Positions 1 to 6,472 are shown, counted from the first letter of the stretch. The stretch: 10,878 nt of DNA from Bacteroidales bacterium (GCA_030156305.1 JASGMZ010000086.1:1-10878), one strand, 5' to 3'. The notes: a model not told the origin generated them from the letters alone. Program-made: numbers and translations.

Positions 1-149
1 AGTAAACTCCTGGCTGCCAATTCTTCGCAAGCCTTGTTCTTGACGTTTTTTATTACGCCACTAAAAAAAACTGGTGTTTTCTAAGATGCACTAATTAAAC
101 ATATTATTGATAATAAAAAACAATGCTGTTCCAATCACTTTTACTTAGC

Positions 150-809
150 TTATAATGTTTTAAGTCGTTTTATAGCCGAAAATGCCCGGTCAATATCTTT
201 ATCTTTTAATAAAATGGTTACTTCATTCGTGGTTGAAATCACCTCTAAAATATTTATGCCATCCCAGGCCAGTTTTCTAAAGATGTAATAATACAATCCG
301 GGTTGGTCAATGTTTTCTGCGGGTAGCTTGATAGTTATGGATGAAAGATTATATCTGTAGGATAGTAATTTTTCACCTTCAAATATTAACGGAATATCAT
401 CATTTAATAAATCACTTAATACAAAAGTCGTTTCGTACACTCCTTGAGATATGGTGTAAAAAAAATCATCCCGGCCTGCAATTTTTTTTAATAGTGTTTG
501 TTGGTTTTTTAATAATGTATCTGAATTACGGAAAGTATAATCGGCTAAATTCGAACGGACAATAATATCACTGAACCATTTGGCTATAGTTTGTGATTTT
601 TGTGAAATAGCTAAATGGTTGCTTGTATGTAATCTCCTTAGCGACATGATTATAGCCGATTCGTTTACGCTTCTATGTAATTTGGTTTCTACTTCTGGTT
701 TTAAATTGGTTGCTAATGCCGAAAAGTTGATTATTCCATTATTTATTGCTTCCGTAATAAACGGTTTCTTACGGATAATCTCTTCAACAGCTTGTGATAT
801 GGTAATCAT
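150..809 (-). CDS. ACT-domain protein divergent from aspartate kinase, possible regulator
   Basis: A 219-residue protein of no named family that I recognise. Residues 1-64 are a compact helical region (SQAVEEIIRKKPF, then GIINFSALATNLKPEVE and SAIIMSLRRL), compatible with a small DNA-binding or dimerisation fold. The middle is less distinctive. Residues about 156-216 look like an ACT domain: a strand SSITIKLP, then QPGLYYYIFRKLAWDGINI, then strands EVISTTNEVTILL and a final helix. ACT domains bind amino acids, and aspartate kinases carry two. The frame stays open upstream to a TTG at 827, but I chose the ATG at 809 because the TTG lies inside a perfect palindrome and MITISQAVEEI is a natural start. 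It is divergent from lysC with a 116-bp gap. I infer an amino-acid-responsive regulator of the lysine genes; a catalytic role is not excluded. No kinase domain is present, so it is not a second aspartate kinase. Confidence 0.75.
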   Translation of the reverse strand: MITISQAVEEIIRKKPFITEAINNGIINFSALATNLKPEVETKLHRSVNESAIIMSLRRLHTSNHLAISQKSQTIAKWFSDIIVRSNLADYTFRNSDTLLKNQQTLLKKIAGRDDFFYTISQGVYETTFVLSDLLNDDIPLIFEGEKLLSYRYNLSSITIKLPAENIDQPGLYYYIFRKLAWDGINILEVISTTNEVTILLKDKDIDRAFSAIKRLKTL

Positions 810-816
810 TTTAATA

Positions 817-854
817 ATATTTAACAATTTGTTAAATATATAACAAAAAGTTAA
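817..854. promoter_or_regulatory. Palindromic candidate operator pair in the divergent lysC gap
   Basis: Positions 817-839 form a perfect palindrome with 11-bp arms (ATATTTAACAA and TTGTTAAATAT) around one central T. A second site at 841-854, TAACAAAAAGTTAA, matches the core TAACAA-N3-GTTAA of the first (822-835). The two cores start 19 bp apart, close to two helical turns. The pair lies just upstream of the ATG at 809 and about 70-110 bp before lysC, where a dimeric regulator could act on either or both genes. That it is an operator is inference; the region is very AT-rich, so short palindromes are easy to find, but an 11-bp perfect arm plus a repeated core is more than expected. Confidence 0.5.
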
Positions 855-882
855 TAATATGTGTATTTTATATATATATTTT

Positions 883-911
883 TTTGTTGGTATAGTTCCG
901 TTTTATTTTAG
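883..911 (+). promoter_or_regulatory. Weak candidate lysC promoter
   Basis: A TTTG at 883-886 and TATTTTAG at 904-911, separated by 17 bp, approximate the Bacteroidota -33 (TTTG) and -7 (TAnnTTTG) elements; the -7 box has one mismatch in its TTTG half. It would give a very short leader before the ATG at 926, which is preceded by an A-rich stretch and no clear Shine-Dalgarno. The gap is too short and too AT-rich to hold a lysine riboswitch. Confidence 0.25.
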
Positions 912-925
912 CTAAAAAAAAGATT

Positions 926-2266
926 ATGAAAGTATTGAAATTTGGCGGGACCTCTATTAGCAACGAAAATCAAATCAGAAAAGTGGTTAATTATTTAAGA
1001 AAATTAAATGATGATAATATTGTCGTATTCTCTGCATTCTCTGATGTTACTAATTATTTATCGGAATTTGTTAAGCAATTTAAAGAGGAAGAGTATGTGG
1101 TAGCAGAACAAATGATTTTACTTATAGAAGAAAGACATAAACGAATCATTCTGAGTCTTTTTCAAAGTCAGAATTTTAAAAATCTGGCATTAAAAAAACT
1201 GAATGCTTCCATACGTTTTTTACAAAATGTGCTCAGAAAAAAGATATGGGAAAAACAGGAAAAAGAGATTATGGCTCAGGGTGAGCTTTTATCCTGTATG
1301 GTGATGTATTTATATATGCTTGATTTAGGCATTGATACTGGTTACCTGGATGCTTTTAGATTTATGAAGTTGGATAAATCGGGTGAGCCTGACTATAAAT
1401 TTATTCAGAAAAGATTGACAAAAGAAATATCCCGTCTAAAGGGTTGTAAAATTTATATTACCAGCGGATTTATTTGTTTAGAACCCAAAAAACGTATAAG
1501 CAATCTGGGACGGGGAGGAAGTGATTATTCAGCAACTATAATTGCCAAAGTTATGCATGCTGAAAAAGTGGAAATATGGACGGATATTGACGGATTTCAA
1601 AATAATGATCCACGATATGTTAAAGAAACGTTTACCATAAGCCATTTGTCATATGATGAGGCTGCTGAACTTGCTTATTTTGGGGCTAAAATTTTACACC
1701 CTTCCAGTATTATTCCTGCACAGCAAAGCAATATTCCGATTGTAATTAAAAATTCATTGAATTTTTTTGCTTCTGGTACACAGATTATTGATTATCCTTC
1801 TGCCAAACGGTTAACAGCAGTTGCTGCCAAAGATGGGATTACAATTGTTAAAATTAAATCGGGTAGAATGCTACAAGCCTATGGTTTCTTGCGAAAGATT
1901 TTTGAAATATTTGAAAAATATAAAACACCCGTAGATATGCTTACTACCTCTGAAATATCAGTAGCTATGACCATTGATAATTGTACATATATAACCGGGA
2001 TTGTTGATCAACTGAAGAAACTTGGAGAGGTTGAAGTTATTCATGATCAAAGTATTGTTTGTATACTTGGCGACTTTGAATCACAAAAAAATATTGTTTT
2101 AGGCCAAATTATCGAGGGACTCGATTCCATACCCGTTCAGATGATGTCTTTTGGTGCAAGTCGTATTAACCTCTCATTAGTTATTGACACTGTAAATAAA
2201 ATAAAAGCGCTTCAAGTGCTGAATAATCATTTATTTAATACTAAAAAATGTTTAGTAACGAATTAA
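926..2266 (+). CDS. lysC: Aspartate kinase
   Basis: Phosphorylates L-aspartate with ATP, the first committed step to lysine, threonine and methionine, in the cytoplasm. The 446-residue length fits a monofunctional enzyme; there is no fused homoserine dehydrogenase. The amino-acid kinase domain covers about residues 1-290: KFGGTS at 5-10 (ATP/aspartate binding), AQGELLS near 117-123, LGRGGSDYSA at 194-203, WTDIDGFQNNDPR at 218-230 and FGAKILHPSS at 252-261. Two ACT domains follow at about 305-375 and 376-440, with the usual PVDMLTTSEISVAM segment (335-348) that forms the amino-acid effector site. The ATG at 926 sits directly before the conserved KFGGTS region, so the start is secure. lysA follows with a 19-nt overlap, which points to a lysine-dedicated, lysine-inhibited isozyme (inference from context). 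An ACT-domain protein is divergent upstream. Confidence 0.95.
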   Translation: MKVLKFGGTSISNENQIRKVVNYLRKLNDDNIVVFSAFSDVTNYLSEFVKQFKEEEYVVAEQMILLIEERHKRIILSLFQSQNFKNLALKKLNASIRFLQNVLRKKIWEKQEKEIMAQGELLSCMVMYLYMLDLGIDTGYLDAFRFMKLDKSGEPDYKFIQKRLTKEISRLKGCKIYITSGFICLEPKKRISNLGRGGSDYSATIIAKVMHAEKVEIWTDIDGFQNNDPRYVKETFTISHLSYDEAAELAYFGAKILHPSSIIPAQQSNIPIVIKNSLNFFASGTQIIDYPSAKRLTAVAAKDGITIVKIKSGRMLQAYGFLRKIFEIFEKYKTPVDMLTTSEISVAMTIDNCTYITGIVDQLKKLGEVEVIHDQSIVCILGDFESQKNIVLGQIIEGLDSIPVQMMSFGASRINLSLVIDTVNKIKALQVLNNHLFNTKKCLVTN

Positions 2267-3438
2267 TAACTCAGTTTGACCGGTTAAAAACACCCTTTTA
2301 TTATTATGATACAGATTTTTTAAACAAAAATCTGAATATATTAATCCATGAAGCTAATCGTTTTGGTTATCGTTTGCATTATGCGGTAAAAGCTAATGCT
2401 AACAGCCGTATCCTGCAAATAATTTCTGATTATGGATTTGGGGCCGATTGTGTTAGTGGTAACGAGGTGCAAAAAGCATTGGAAAATGGTTTTAAACCCG
2501 AAAAAATTGTATTTGCAGGAGTGGGAAAAACCGATGAGGAATTACAATTAGCTATTGATAAAAAAATTTTTTGCGTAAACTGTGAATCATTGCAGGAGCT
2601 CGAAATTATTAATTCTTTAGCAGAAATATGTAATAAAAAAGTGCGTGTGGCTTTGCGAATCAATCCTGACATAGATGCACAAACCCATGCATATATCACT
2701 ACAGGATTGCAATACAATAAATTTGGCCTTTCTTTACAGGATGTAGATTATATTATTAAGAACAAAGAAAAATATTCAAACTTGTTGATGGATGGAGTGC
2801 ACTTACATATTGGATCGCAAATCACTAATCTAAAAGTTTTTAGGGATTTGTGTGGTGTAGTGAATAATGTTTTGCATTATTTATCTCAAAATAATATTAA
2901 TATTCAGCATATCAATTTGGGTGGAGGTTTAGGAATCGACTACTCAGAGCCTGAAAATCAAATTCCTGATTTTCAGGCTTATTTTAATGTTTTTTATCAA
3001 CATTTAACGGTAAAACCGTGGCAGGAGATTCATTTTGAACCCGGCAGGGCTGTTATCGGGCAGGCAGGAGCCTTAATAACCCGGGTACTTTATGTAAAAG
3101 AAAATGGCAGCAGGAAAACAATTATAGTAGATGCCGGATTTACTGATTTGTTAAGGCCTGCATTATATCAAGCCAAGCATAAAATAAAGAATATTTCTTC
3201 AGAATCCGGTGAAATGCTGTACGATATTGCGGGGCCTCTCTGCGAAACAGCCGATTATTTTGGAAAAGGCCTGCTGCTGCCTGAAACCAAACGAGGCGAT
3301 TTACTGGTTATTTATTCAGCAGGTGCTTATGGCGAAGTAATGGCTTCGCAATATAATTTACGTCAACCTGCAGGTAAATATTTTTCTGATGATTTATTAA
3401 AATCTAAAAAGCACAAAATAAGCACATTGAAAATTTAA
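2248..3438 (+). CDS. lysA: Diaminopimelate decarboxylase
   Basis: PLP enzyme (fold type III) that decarboxylates meso-diaminopimelate to L-lysine, the last step of the pathway. The 396-residue protein has the alanine-racemase-like barrel, with the PLP lysine in HYAVKANAN (K48), the HIGSQ signature at 187-191, the phosphate-binding GGGLGI at 225-230 and EPGRA at 264-268. The C-terminal beta domain carries the catalytic cysteine in CETADYF (C332) and GAYGEVMAS at 359-367. All key motifs are intact. The ATG at 2248 is preceded by an A-run and lies inside the end of lysC; the 19-nt overlap in a different frame suggests translational coupling, so the two enzymes would be made together. The gene ends with TAA at 3436-3438, two bases of which are shared with the stop of convergent trmJ; no terminator separates them. 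Confidence 0.95.
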   Translation: MFSNELITQFDRLKTPFYYYDTDFLNKNLNILIHEANRFGYRLHYAVKANANSRILQIISDYGFGADCVSGNEVQKALENGFKPEKIVFAGVGKTDEELQLAIDKKIFCVNCESLQELEIINSLAEICNKKVRVALRINPDIDAQTHAYITTGLQYNKFGLSLQDVDYIIKNKEKYSNLLMDGVHLHIGSQITNLKVFRDLCGVVNNVLHYLSQNNINIQHINLGGGLGIDYSEPENQIPDFQAYFNVFYQHLTVKPWQEIHFEPGRAVIGQAGALITRVLYVKENGSRKTIIVDAGFTDLLRPALYQAKHKIKNISSESGEMLYDIAGPLCETADYFGKGLLLPETKRGDLLVIYSAGAYGEVMASQYNLRQPAGKYFSDDLLKSKKHKISTLKI

Positions 3439-4136
3439 TTATCCAGGTTTTCCTGAAATTTTTTGTAAATTTTGTTTTCAATAGAAAGAAGTAAATGAAT
3501 ATCGGTTTCACCTAAAAGCATTAAACGTTCCATAATACGGTTATAGATTGCTGAATCTTCTTTAAATCCGATGGTTGCAAGAAAGTTTTTGGTTTTATTT
3601 TTTAATAAGATTAATTCAGCCTGGCCAGCTTTTTGATCTAGCGTTTCTTTTTTATCGTAGTTTAACATGGAGAGGGTGTAAGCATAAATCATCACTGATT
3701 GAGCCAGATTTAATGAAGGATACGTAGTTTTCATCGGAATGGTGGTGACAATATCACAAAGTTTTAATTCTTCGTTTGTTAACCCACTTTCTTCGCGCCC
3801 AAAAACAATCGCAACATTATGTATACTATTTGCTTTAGCTTCAATGAATGCATTGATTTTATTTATGGGGTAAAAATCTTCGTTTACCCTGCGCTTTTTC
3901 GCTGATGTTCCAATAATCCAATCCATATCTTTTACCGCTTCTTTCAATGACGAAAATGTTTCAGCCTTTTCCAGAATTTCCCGTGAAGCGTGAGCAACCC
4001 ACCCGGCTTTTTCGTCTAAATGGTCTTTGGTATTTACAAGCCTTAACGATGAAAACCCCATCGTTTTAATAGCTCGCGCTGCTGCTCCAATATTTTCCGG
4101 TACTGCCGGTTCTACAAGGATAAAATGTATTTTCAT
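3435..4136 (-). CDS. trmJ: SpoU-family tRNA 2'-O-methyltransferase, TrmJ-like
   Basis: A 233-residue SPOUT (SpoU/TrmH) methyltransferase that would transfer a methyl group from S-adenosylmethionine to a ribose 2'-OH; TrmJ proteins modify position 32 of the tRNA anticodon loop. The three SpoU motifs are in order: motif 1 VEPAVPENIGAAARA (8-22, with the conserved Asn and Arg), motif 2 VFGREESGLTNEEL (111-124) and motif 3 IPMKTTYPSLNLAQSV (134-148 region), which forms the trefoil knot and SAM site. A C-terminal helical extension (about 160-233) is of the length usual for TrmJ. The ATG at 4136 is adjacent to the conserved IHFILVEP strand, so the start is clear. Its 5' side is the scar of an accessory island. 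TrmJ is the best call, but a related SpoU enzyme with another RNA target is possible. Confidence 0.85.
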   Translation of the reverse strand: MKIHFILVEPAVPENIGAAARAIKTMGFSSLRLVNTKDHLDEKAGWVAHASREILEKAETFSSLKEAVKDMDWIIGTSAKKRRVNEDFYPINKINAFIEAKANSIHNVAIVFGREESGLTNEELKLCDIVTTIPMKTTYPSLNLAQSVMIYAYTLSMLNYDKKETLDQKAGQAELILLKNKTKNFLATIGFKEDSAIYNRIMERLMLLGETDIHLLLSIENKIYKKFQENLDN

Positions 4137-4181
4137 AATTTTCTTTTTCTTCTTTATTTACTCTATTATGCTTTGTGTTCC

Positions 4182-4274
4182 TCAGGCAACTATGAATGGT
4201 CCCTGCAGAACTTGTTTAGATTGCCGTTTGAAAGATTGCAACCAATCTTCTGTGAAACATTTATTTGTAAACAT
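4182..4274 (-). pseudogene. Stub of an AbiEii-like nucleotidyltransferase toxin gene
   Basis: A 30-codon frame starts with an ATG immediately after the TAG of the hsdR stub and ends at TGA (4182-4184). Its first part, MFTNKCFTEDWLQSFKRQ, resembles the N-terminus of Bacteroidota proteins annotated as AbiEii/AbiGii-family nucleotidyltransferase toxins, in which a similar FTxxW(I/L)xxFK segment precedes the catalytic domain. The remaining residues (QVLQGPFIVA) look unrelated, and no GGTS-type nucleotidyltransferase motif follows, so this would be a 5' fragment joined by deletion to the trmJ upstream region. The similarity is short and recalled rather than searched, so the identity is tentative. 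Confidence 0.35.
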
Positions 4275-4451
4275 CTAAAACATTTTTTCCCAACACATGG
4301 AATGTGATTTCTGGTGAAACTTAATCACCTCGAATTTGAACATACACCAATCGTGGCTGTAATCAGGAACATTGCCTACGGTATAGCCACCTTGTTCAAT
4401 AAGAGATTGAACCAAGGCAGTTTCAAATGTATTTTCAGTAGTTATGCTCAT
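4275..4451 (-). pseudogene. hsdR: 5' remnant of type I restriction endonuclease subunit R
   Basis: A 58-codon frame. Residues 1-45 read like the N-terminus of a type I restriction HsdR subunit: FETALVQSLIEQGGYTVG, then DYSHDWCMFKFEVIKF, corresponding to the conserved leader before the nuclease and helicase domains of proteins normally about 1000 residues long. After FEVIKF the sequence diverges (HQKSHSMCWEKMF) and stops at TAG (4275-4277), so all catalytic regions are absent. The ATG (4449-4451) overlaps the TGA stop of the Doc gene (4448-4450) as ATGA, the arrangement expected of an intact operon junction. This supports an ancestral hsd operon in which the RhuM-like and Doc genes preceded hsdR. 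The break point is near position 4315. Confidence 0.65.
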
Positions 4452-4897
4452 TGCTTTGAATTTATTGCTTCAATAATTCTTAGTTTAAGTTGTTCTGAGT
4501 AGTCATCTTCATTGACAATTGAATAAATTATGTCGTGCAGCAATTCTTTATCAATTCTATTTGCAGCAAGATGGTAACTTATGCTTTCCATTTTTTCGGC
4601 AAATTTTTGGATTATACACAAATATCCGTTATTCAATAAAAACTTCATCCCGAGAGCGATTGCAATGCGTTTATTTCCATCCTGAAAGGAATGGCTTTTA
4701 TTGGCAATAAAAAACAAATGGGTCAGTTTGTCCTCAAATGTCGGGTAATACATATCATTCTGTATTTGTGTTAGGCAGGCTTCAAGCGAATGAAGGTTTA
4801 AAACACCATAAGTGCCACCACCACTAACCATTATTGTTTTTTTGTGAATTTCAATTACCTCTTCAACGGACTCGATATATTTGATGCTATTACTCAC
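4448..4897 (-). CDS. doc: Doc-type Fic toxin (death-on-curing family)
   Basis: A 149-residue Fic-fold protein of the Doc subfamily. The Fic motif is HSFQDGNKR (69-77): catalytic His69, acidic Asp73, and Gly-Asn followed by Lys76-Arg77. The lysine where AMP-transferring Fic proteins have glycine (HPFxxGNGR) is the Doc hallmark; phage P1 Doc uses this altered site to phosphorylate EF-Tu and stop translation. The N-terminal IKYIESVEEVIEIHKKTI and GGTYGVLNLHSLEACL also match the family layout, and the 149-residue length is normal. The start is a GTG at 4897, overlapping the upstream gene by 8 nt (GTGAGTAA); the next Met (residue 23) would remove the first conserved helix. It lies downstream of a RhuM-like gene and overlaps the hsdR stub. 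Toxin activity is inferred from family; the motif residues are intact. Confidence 0.85.
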   Translation of the reverse strand: MSNSIKYIESVEEVIEIHKKTIMVSGGGTYGVLNLHSLEACLTQIQNDMYYPTFEDKLTHLFFIANKSHSFQDGNKRIAIALGMKFLLNNGYLCIIQKFAEKMESISYHLAANRIDKELLHDIIYSIVNEDDYSEQLKLRIIEAINSKQ

Positions 4898-5894
4898 TAT
4901 CTTTTAACCTTTTAAATATATCTTTTGCCTGTTCCAACTGCTCGTCGAAATCCATGCTTTGCTCTCCCAGAAATCGGTCAAAATCTTCAGTACTTACCGA
5001 TTGAATATATTGCTCTAATCGCTTGTGGAATGCATCACGGAAATGCAGATCGCGAGAAGCCATTTTAACCCGTGCTTTTTCCACGTGTGGAAGTTGGGCA
5101 GGATGACTGGCAAATTCTTTAAAAATCGAATCAACCTCTGCCGGGTAAAGTTTACGCCCCAACTCTCTGCTTTTTTTCCCCATTTCATGAGCCAAACCTG
5201 CTTCGAAAGATGCAATTAAATCAAGCACTTCGGCGTACATGGTTTCGCGGATGTTATCGTTTTTTTTAAGTTTCAGGATTTCCTTATATTCTTTCGCCTT
5301 TTCTTTGAAGATATATTCATAAATTTTATCGGTATATATGGCATATTTATAATTACCCATTTCAAGATAATCGTTCAATGCCTGTGTAAACTGCTTTCGG
5401 TATTTGGGTTCTTTAATGGCTGAAGTAAGGTAATCGGTGTCTCGTTGGTTGATGTATTTTGTATTTCCCCCAGTTTTTTGATTGATGGTGTCAATTACAA
5501 TATCCAGCATTTTGCTGCGCAGATGCCTTGCTCTTTGGCTTTCAACCAACAACATGGCAAGGTTTAAAAATGAGCGAAAATTAAATAAACCCAATTGCGT
5601 AATTTTGGTCGCCTTATCAATAAGGTGTCCAAATTGCAACTTAAACTCTTTCAGTTGCTTACCTCTACTTAAAATATACCCGTTGTGTTTTAGCTCATCG
5701 GAATATTTTTCGAGATAGCGGTCGATGGTTGATGTGTCTACCTCGAAAAAATCGGCTACCATTTGTTTGGTAAAGCGGTATTCCCCTTCGAAAAGCATAC
5801 CGGGCAAACCCACGTATTCCTGAATACGCTCTAAAGCAAACTTATTGTTGAGTATGTTTTGCCGTTCTATAGTTGAATTTGTTAATTTATCCAT
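4890..5894 (-). CDS. RhuM-like DNA-binding protein paired with Doc
   Basis: A 334-residue protein. An N-terminal helix-turn-helix-like segment (about residues 40-63: YRFTKQMVADFFEVDTSTID) is followed by RYLEKYSDELKHNGY and a region NFRSFLNLAMLLVESQRARH that recalls the RhuM family, whose members often sit inside type I restriction operons. The C-terminal half is helical and charged (KEKAKEYKEILKLKK, then a conserved-looking stretch LAHEMGKKSRELGRKLYPAE); it could be the part that contacts the toxin. The ORF can start at ATG 5921, but I chose ATG 5894: it has an A-rich leader typical of the phylum, and the 5921 ATG falls inside a palindrome. The stop overlaps doc by 8 nt, so both are co-translated. 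The role is probably transcriptional repressor and/or antitoxin (inference). Its base composition is visibly more GC-rich than the gene upstream. Confidence 0.75.
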   Translation of the reverse strand: MDKLTNSTIERQNILNNKFALERIQEYVGLPGMLFEGEYRFTKQMVADFFEVDTSTIDRYLEKYSDELKHNGYILSRGKQLKEFKLQFGHLIDKATKITQLGLFNFRSFLNLAMLLVESQRARHLRSKMLDIVIDTINQKTGGNTKYINQRDTDYLTSAIKEPKYRKQFTQALNDYLEMGNYKYAIYTDKIYEYIFKEKAKEYKEILKLKKNDNIRETMYAEVLDLIASFEAGLAHEMGKKSRELGRKLYPAEVDSIFKEFASHPAQLPHVEKARVKMASRDLHFRDAFHKRLEQYIQSVSTEDFDRFLGEQSMDFDEQLEQAKDIFKRLKDSE

Positions 5895-5915
5895 ATTTAT
5901 TTTTGTTTTTGGCTG

Positions 5916-5929
5916 CAACATTCATGTTG
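5916..5929. promoter_or_regulatory. Palindrome upstream of the RhuM-like/doc pair
   Basis: CAACAT-TC-ATGTTG is a perfect 6-bp-arm inverted repeat with a 2-bp centre. It lies 22 bp before the preferred ATG of the RhuM-like gene and contains the alternative upstream ATG. Toxin-antitoxin regulators commonly bind such sites at their own promoter. A degenerate -7-like TCTGTTTG lies next to it on the minus strand. That it is an autoregulatory operator is inferred from position only. Confidence 0.4.
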
Positions 5930-5981
5930 TGAGCAAACAGAAGCTGTATGCGCTGCCAATTATTACTTAAATCTATAATAT

Positions 5982-6074
5982 TTATTCGAAAAAATTATTA
6001 ATATCAGTTTGTTTATCAAATGCGTTAAGGTCAACTATAGGCAATTGTTTTGCAAAAAAATCTAAATGCATCCT
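5982..6074 (-). pseudogene. Out-of-frame C-terminal tail of the upstream unknown gene
   Basis: Read in the -1 frame relative to the gene at 6062-6472, this stretch encodes RMHLDFFAKQLPIVDLN followed by AFDKQTDINNFFE and TAA. It joins smoothly to the WDDYYDLTK end of that gene if one A is added to the AAAA run at 6074-6077, giving a continuous protein of about 163 residues. Composition and phrasing (balanced hydrophobic and charged residues ending in a natural stop) look coding. A separate 29-residue gene from the ATG at 6071 is the alternative, but the overlap and the A-run favour a frameshift. Confidence 0.5.
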
Positions 6075-6472
6075 TTTGTCAAATCATAGTAATCATCCCA
6101 TGTTATTGGAGTCAATGATACTTTTTGAGATTCAGAAATCTTATCATCTTTTTCTCCAATATTATTTTTTAAAAAAGATTCCAATATTGATAAATTTGAA
6201 TAGACAGAATCAAAAAGAGATTTTTGCTGTATCGCGTTTATGTCAAAATTATTTGGTATTTTTTCTAAATCATATAAATCAAATATCGTCTTTAATTCAA
6301 TCTTTTGACGTATTCTTTTTATAAGCAAATTATATTTTCGTATATATTCAAAATAACTTGAGCATTTCCATACATTTTCAGTATCAATTTCAATACTTGT
6401 TCTCATAGCATCTTTTAGTGCACGAGCAAGTGACAAAAATTCTTTTAATTCTTTAATTTCGTTTTTATGCAT
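6062..6472 (-). CDS. Protein of unknown function, probably frameshifted near its 3' end
   Basis: A 136-residue protein that I cannot assign to a family. It is largely helical: LKEFLSLARALKDAMRTS, then YFEYIRKYNLLIKRIRQKI, then a central IFDLYDLEKIPNNFD and AIQQKSLFDSVYSNLSILE, ending ITWDDYYDLTKGCI. No signal peptide, membrane segment or catalytic motif is visible. The longest frame begins with TTG at 6475, directly followed by the ATG at 6472 used here. The three residues after DLTK are probably out of frame, since a better tail continues in the -1 frame to 5982 (see the separate entry). It is more AT-rich than its neighbours, consistent with transfer. Its place beside the RhuM-like/Doc pair and restriction remnants suggests a defense-associated role, but nothing in the protein itself shows that. 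Confidence 0.55.
   Translation of the reverse strand: MHKNEIKELKEFLSLARALKDAMRTSIEIDTENVWKCSSYFEYIRKYNLLIKRIRQKIELKTIFDLYDLEKIPNNFDINAIQQKSLFDSVYSNLSILESFLKNNIGEKDDKISESQKVSLTPITWDDYYDLTKGCI

Noticed and set aside
64..80. AAAAC-TGGT-GTTTT mini-hairpin downstream of the ACT-domain gene as a terminator
   Set aside because: The stem is five mostly A/T pairs and has no convincing T-tract at the right spacing on the minus strand.
1..84. A plus-strand frame open from the left edge (27 codons ending TAA at 82-84), in slightly GC-richer sequence than what follows
   Set aside because: Too short to judge; other frames are also open over part of it and I recognise no motif. The tail of a gene from outside the window is possible but not supported.
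810..925. Lysine riboswitch ahead of lysC
   Set aside because: The leader is under 120 bp, almost purely A/T, and lacks the conserved stems of the L box.
4027..4502. Several short plus-strand frames upstream of and over trmJ and doc
   Set aside because: They lie antisense to trmJ, the two stubs and doc, have unnatural composition (long Phe/Ile runs) and match nothing.
5982..6071. Independent 29-residue gene starting at ATG 6071
   Set aside because: A frameshifted tail of the overlapping gene explains the sequence better, since a one-base change at an A-run joins them into one plausible protein.
6062..6472. HEPN- or Abi-type ribonuclease assignment for the unknown helical protein
   Set aside because: No RxxxxH or similar catalytic motif is visible; location near defense remnants alone is not enough.
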